From assembly GCA_002733665.1 (NCBI GenBank), contig NVWM01000029.1, forward strand, positions 21,809 to 85,808: a DNA stretch of 64,000 nucleotides. The letters run 5' to 3'. Origin of the DNA: Lutibacter sp. GTDB taxonomy: Bacteria; Bacteroidota; Bacteroidia; Flavobacteriales; Flavobacteriaceae. The notes beneath the pieces are model-generated. The model saw only the letters and a program-made list of their open reading frames with translations. It did no database searches and was not told the DNA's origin. The position numbers were made by a program, and so were the translations under genes. Below, one piece after another: positions 62,339 through 64,000 of this stretch; positions within the stretch are counted from its first letter, which is position 1, and every line of letters begins with the position of its first letter.

Positions 62339-62782
62339 TTAATGTTTTCCGTCGTCAAAAACTTGAATGGTTACATGTTTATCTACCAAATCAGTAAACT
62401 TACCTCTAAACCTTGTTGCTTTCACTAAATGATTGTCTATCCAATGATAATTTCCTCCTCTTGGTTTCCCCATTAACAAACTATGATAGTTAAATCCGTT
62501 TTCTTTCAACCAAATTTCAGTATATGCTCTATGCTCTTCAGTTCTTGAAGTAAAAAAACAAATAATGTGTCCTTCTTCATACCATTTATTGAGTGTTATT
62601 AATGCGTCAGGATAAACAGCCGCAGTTAACATACGCTCTGGTTCTTCATTAGGAATGTCATCACAAACAGTTCCGTCAATATCAATCAAATAGTTTTTAA
62701 CGCCTTCTGCTAAAGCAGGACTTAATAAATTACCTTCTTTATCTTTTAATTCTTTTAACTCCTTGTTGTACTTATTCTTCAT
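62339..62782 (-). CDS. HAD-superfamily phosphatase-like protein
   Basis: 147 residues. The HAD motif I nucleophile is NYLIDIDGTVCDD (D-x-D-G-T), motif II is ICFFTSRTEEHR (Ser/Thr), and the later GKPRGGNYHWIDNHLVK holds Lys and Asp of motifs III/IV. It is a small cap-less HAD enzyme; substrate not identifiable. In Flavobacteriaceae it is sometimes annotated as a phosphoheptose isomerase, which the motifs do not support. Its start overlaps the end of the Fe-S protein gene by 11 bases. Confidence 0.75.
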   Translation of the reverse strand: MKNKYNKELKELKDKEGNLLSPALAEGVKNYLIDIDGTVCDDIPNEEPERMLTAAVYPDALITLNKWYEEGHIICFFTSRTEEHRAYTEIWLKENGFNYHSLLMGKPRGGNYHWIDNHLVKATRFRGKFTDLVDKHVTIQVFDDGKH

Positions 62783-64000
62783 CTTTCCAATTTAATCTAT
62801 CCTGTTGATTGTATTGCCATGGTGCGCCATTATTCTCGATATTTGTCATCATCATATTTAATTCTTGTGGTGCAGCAGACTGTTCCATCACTAAATATTT
62901 TCGCATTTCCATAATGATACCTAACGGATCAATATTTATAGGACATTCTTCAACGCAAGCATTACAAGTTGTACAAGCCCACAATTCTTCAGGTGTTATA
63001 TAATCGTTTAATAATTGTTTATTATCGTCTTTAAATTCTCCGTTTTTATCAATATTCTTACCAACTTCTTCAAGTCTATCGCGAGTTTTCATCATGATAT
63101 TTCTTGGTGATAATTCTTTTCCAGTAAGATTTGCTGGACATACAGAAGTACATCGTCCACATTCTGTACACGTATATGCGTTCATTAATTGCACCCAATT
63201 CAAGTCAGTAACATCACTAGCCCCAAATTTTTCAGGAACAGTTTCTTCTTCTCCTTCTGGTGGTGCTGCATATGGATCTGCATCTGGATCCATCATCATC
63301 TTTACTTCTTTGGTTACATTATTATCATTAGCAAATTTTCCTTTTGCTTCAAGATTGGCATAAAATGTATTTGGAAATGCCAGTAGAATATGCAAATGTT
63401 TAGAATAGTATAAATAATTTAAGAAAATTAAAATTCCAATAATGTGAATCCACCAAGCAGAACGTTCTATTAAGTGAACAGTTGTGGCGCTCATTCCTTC
63501 GAAAAGTGGCACTAAGAATTGGCTAATCGGATTTCCAGAGTTTAATTCTTGGTAATGAATATCTGTTGCATTCATAATTAAAAACAGACTCATCAAAACC
63601 ATTTCGAAATACAAAATATAAAGTGCATCATTTTTAGGAAAACCTTTCATTTCTTTATTCCAGAAACGAGGAATACGCACAATCATTCTACGAATCCAAA
63701 AAATTATTACTGATACTAATACCAAAAAGGCTAACACTTCGAAACTTCCTATTAAGAATGAGTAAAATTCACCTAAAAAACTAAGCACGCGATGTGTACC
63801 AAAAAGACCATCAATAATGATTTCAAGCACTTCTATATTGATGATAATAAAACCAAGATAAACAATAATATGTAACAATCCTGCAATTGGTCTGCGCACC
63901 ATTTTAGATTGCCCTAAAGCAATATTCGCCATGTTTTTCCATCGTTCAGGCTTATTGTCTGTTCGGTCAATATCTTTACCTAAATTTATATTTCGAGTGA
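62772..64000 (-). CDS. Membrane (Fe-S) electron-transfer protein, 5' end outside window
   Basis: The frame stays open to the right edge: upstream of the ATG at 63932 it reads DNKPERWKNMANIALGQSK without a stop, so the true start lies beyond base 64000. At least 409 residues. Several membrane helices (LLHIIVYLGFIIINIEVLEI; YSFLIGSFEVLAFLVLVSVI; MVLMSLFLIMNA; WIHIIGILIFLNYLYYSKHL) are followed by a ferredoxin-like region with two [4Fe-4S] motifs, CTECGRCTSVCP and CTTCNACVEECP. It resembles the DsrM/NarI-plus-ferredoxin fusions paired with CCG-domain subunits. Likely a quinone-linked oxidoreductase with the protein at 61505. Confidence 0.85.
   Translation of the reverse strand, partial: TRNINLGKDIDRTDNKPERWKNMANIALGQSKMVRRPIAGLLHIIVYLGFIIINIEVLEIIIDGLFGTHRVLSFLGEFYSFLIGSFEVLAFLVLVSVIIFWIRRMIVRIPRFWNKEMKGFPKNDALYILYFEMVLMSLFLIMNATDIHYQELNSGNPISQFLVPLFEGMSATTVHLIERSAWWIHIIGILIFLNYLYYSKHLHILLAFPNTFYANLEAKGKFANDNNVTKEVKMMMDPDADPYAAPPEGEEETVPEKFGASDVTDLNWVQLMNAYTCTECGRCTSVCPANLTGKELSPRNIMMKTRDRLEEVGKNIDKNGEFKDDNKQLLNDYITPEELWACTTCNACVEECPINIDPLGIIMEMRKYLVMEQSAAPQELNMMMTNIENNGAPWQYNQQDRLNWKDEE

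Noticed and set aside
62339..62782. Phosphoheptose isomerase
   Set aside because: The DxDGT and SRT motifs show an HAD-type phosphatase fold; no SIS domain is present.

Overview
The window is AT-rich bacterial chromosome that looks like a member of the Flavobacteriaceae (phylum Bacteroidota). Supporting evidence: one secreted protein ends in a type IX secretion (T9SS) type A sorting domain; a TonB-dependent receptor has a carboxypeptidase-like N-terminal domain; several promoters match the Bacteroidota pattern TTG-N19/20-TAnnTTTG; and the block parA-parB-DUF5683-dapB-lepB-wbqC has an order that is familiar in this family. I saw no rRNA, tRNA, CRISPR array or insertion sequence.

Layout. 1-4.9 kb: the end of an S10 serine carboxypeptidase, a DUF2851 protein, a porin/YceI pair and a nitroreductase. 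5.0-13.6 kb: housekeeping genes (pepD, parAB, DUF5683, dapB, an unusually long signal peptidase I, wbqC, ettA). 13.6-18.4 kb: a FadH-like flavoenzyme and a four-gene redox operon (DoxX-like, FMN reductase, MarR regulator, pirin) whose promoter overlaps a palindrome. 18.4-27.2 kb: an eight-gene minus-strand cluster of mostly unrecognised proteins built around an AAA ATPase, a long coiled-coil protein and three membrane proteins. This is the best candidate for an undescribed system. A four-helix-bundle gene sits inside it, flanked by arrays of 7-bp repeats.

27.4-35.1 kb: an MCC-type acyl-CoA carboxylase subunit, three small secreted proteins (two of them paralogues), a von Willebrand A-like protein lacking its metal site, yebC, an MFS transporter gene broken by one stop codon, and a lipoprotein behind an (ATT)8 tract. 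35.1-42.6 kb: menE and menC of menaquinone synthesis, interleaved with two transglutaminase-like proteins (one apparently catalytically dead) and a CPBP protease. menA lies further on at 60.5 kb. 42.7-51.5 kb: glutaminase, two WG-repeat proteins, the threonine-degradation pair kbl and tdh, a sterol-desaturase-type hydroxylase and a metallo-hydrolase. 51.5-55.6 kb: a glycerol-3-phosphate operon (glpD, glpT, glycerophosphodiesterase). 55.8-60.5 kb: a T9SS-secreted protein and, on the other strand, a receptor with the CxxxM...HxM motif of the copper importer OprC, next to a small cysteine-containing protein. 60.5-64 kb: menA and an iron-sulfur electron-transfer cluster cut by the right edge.

A family of short hairpin-forming dispersed repeats occurs at least 12 times, mostly between genes. 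In two genes (menE and a membrane protein of the AAA cluster) copies lie in frame within the coding sequence. All functional assignments come from reading motifs; no database search was run.
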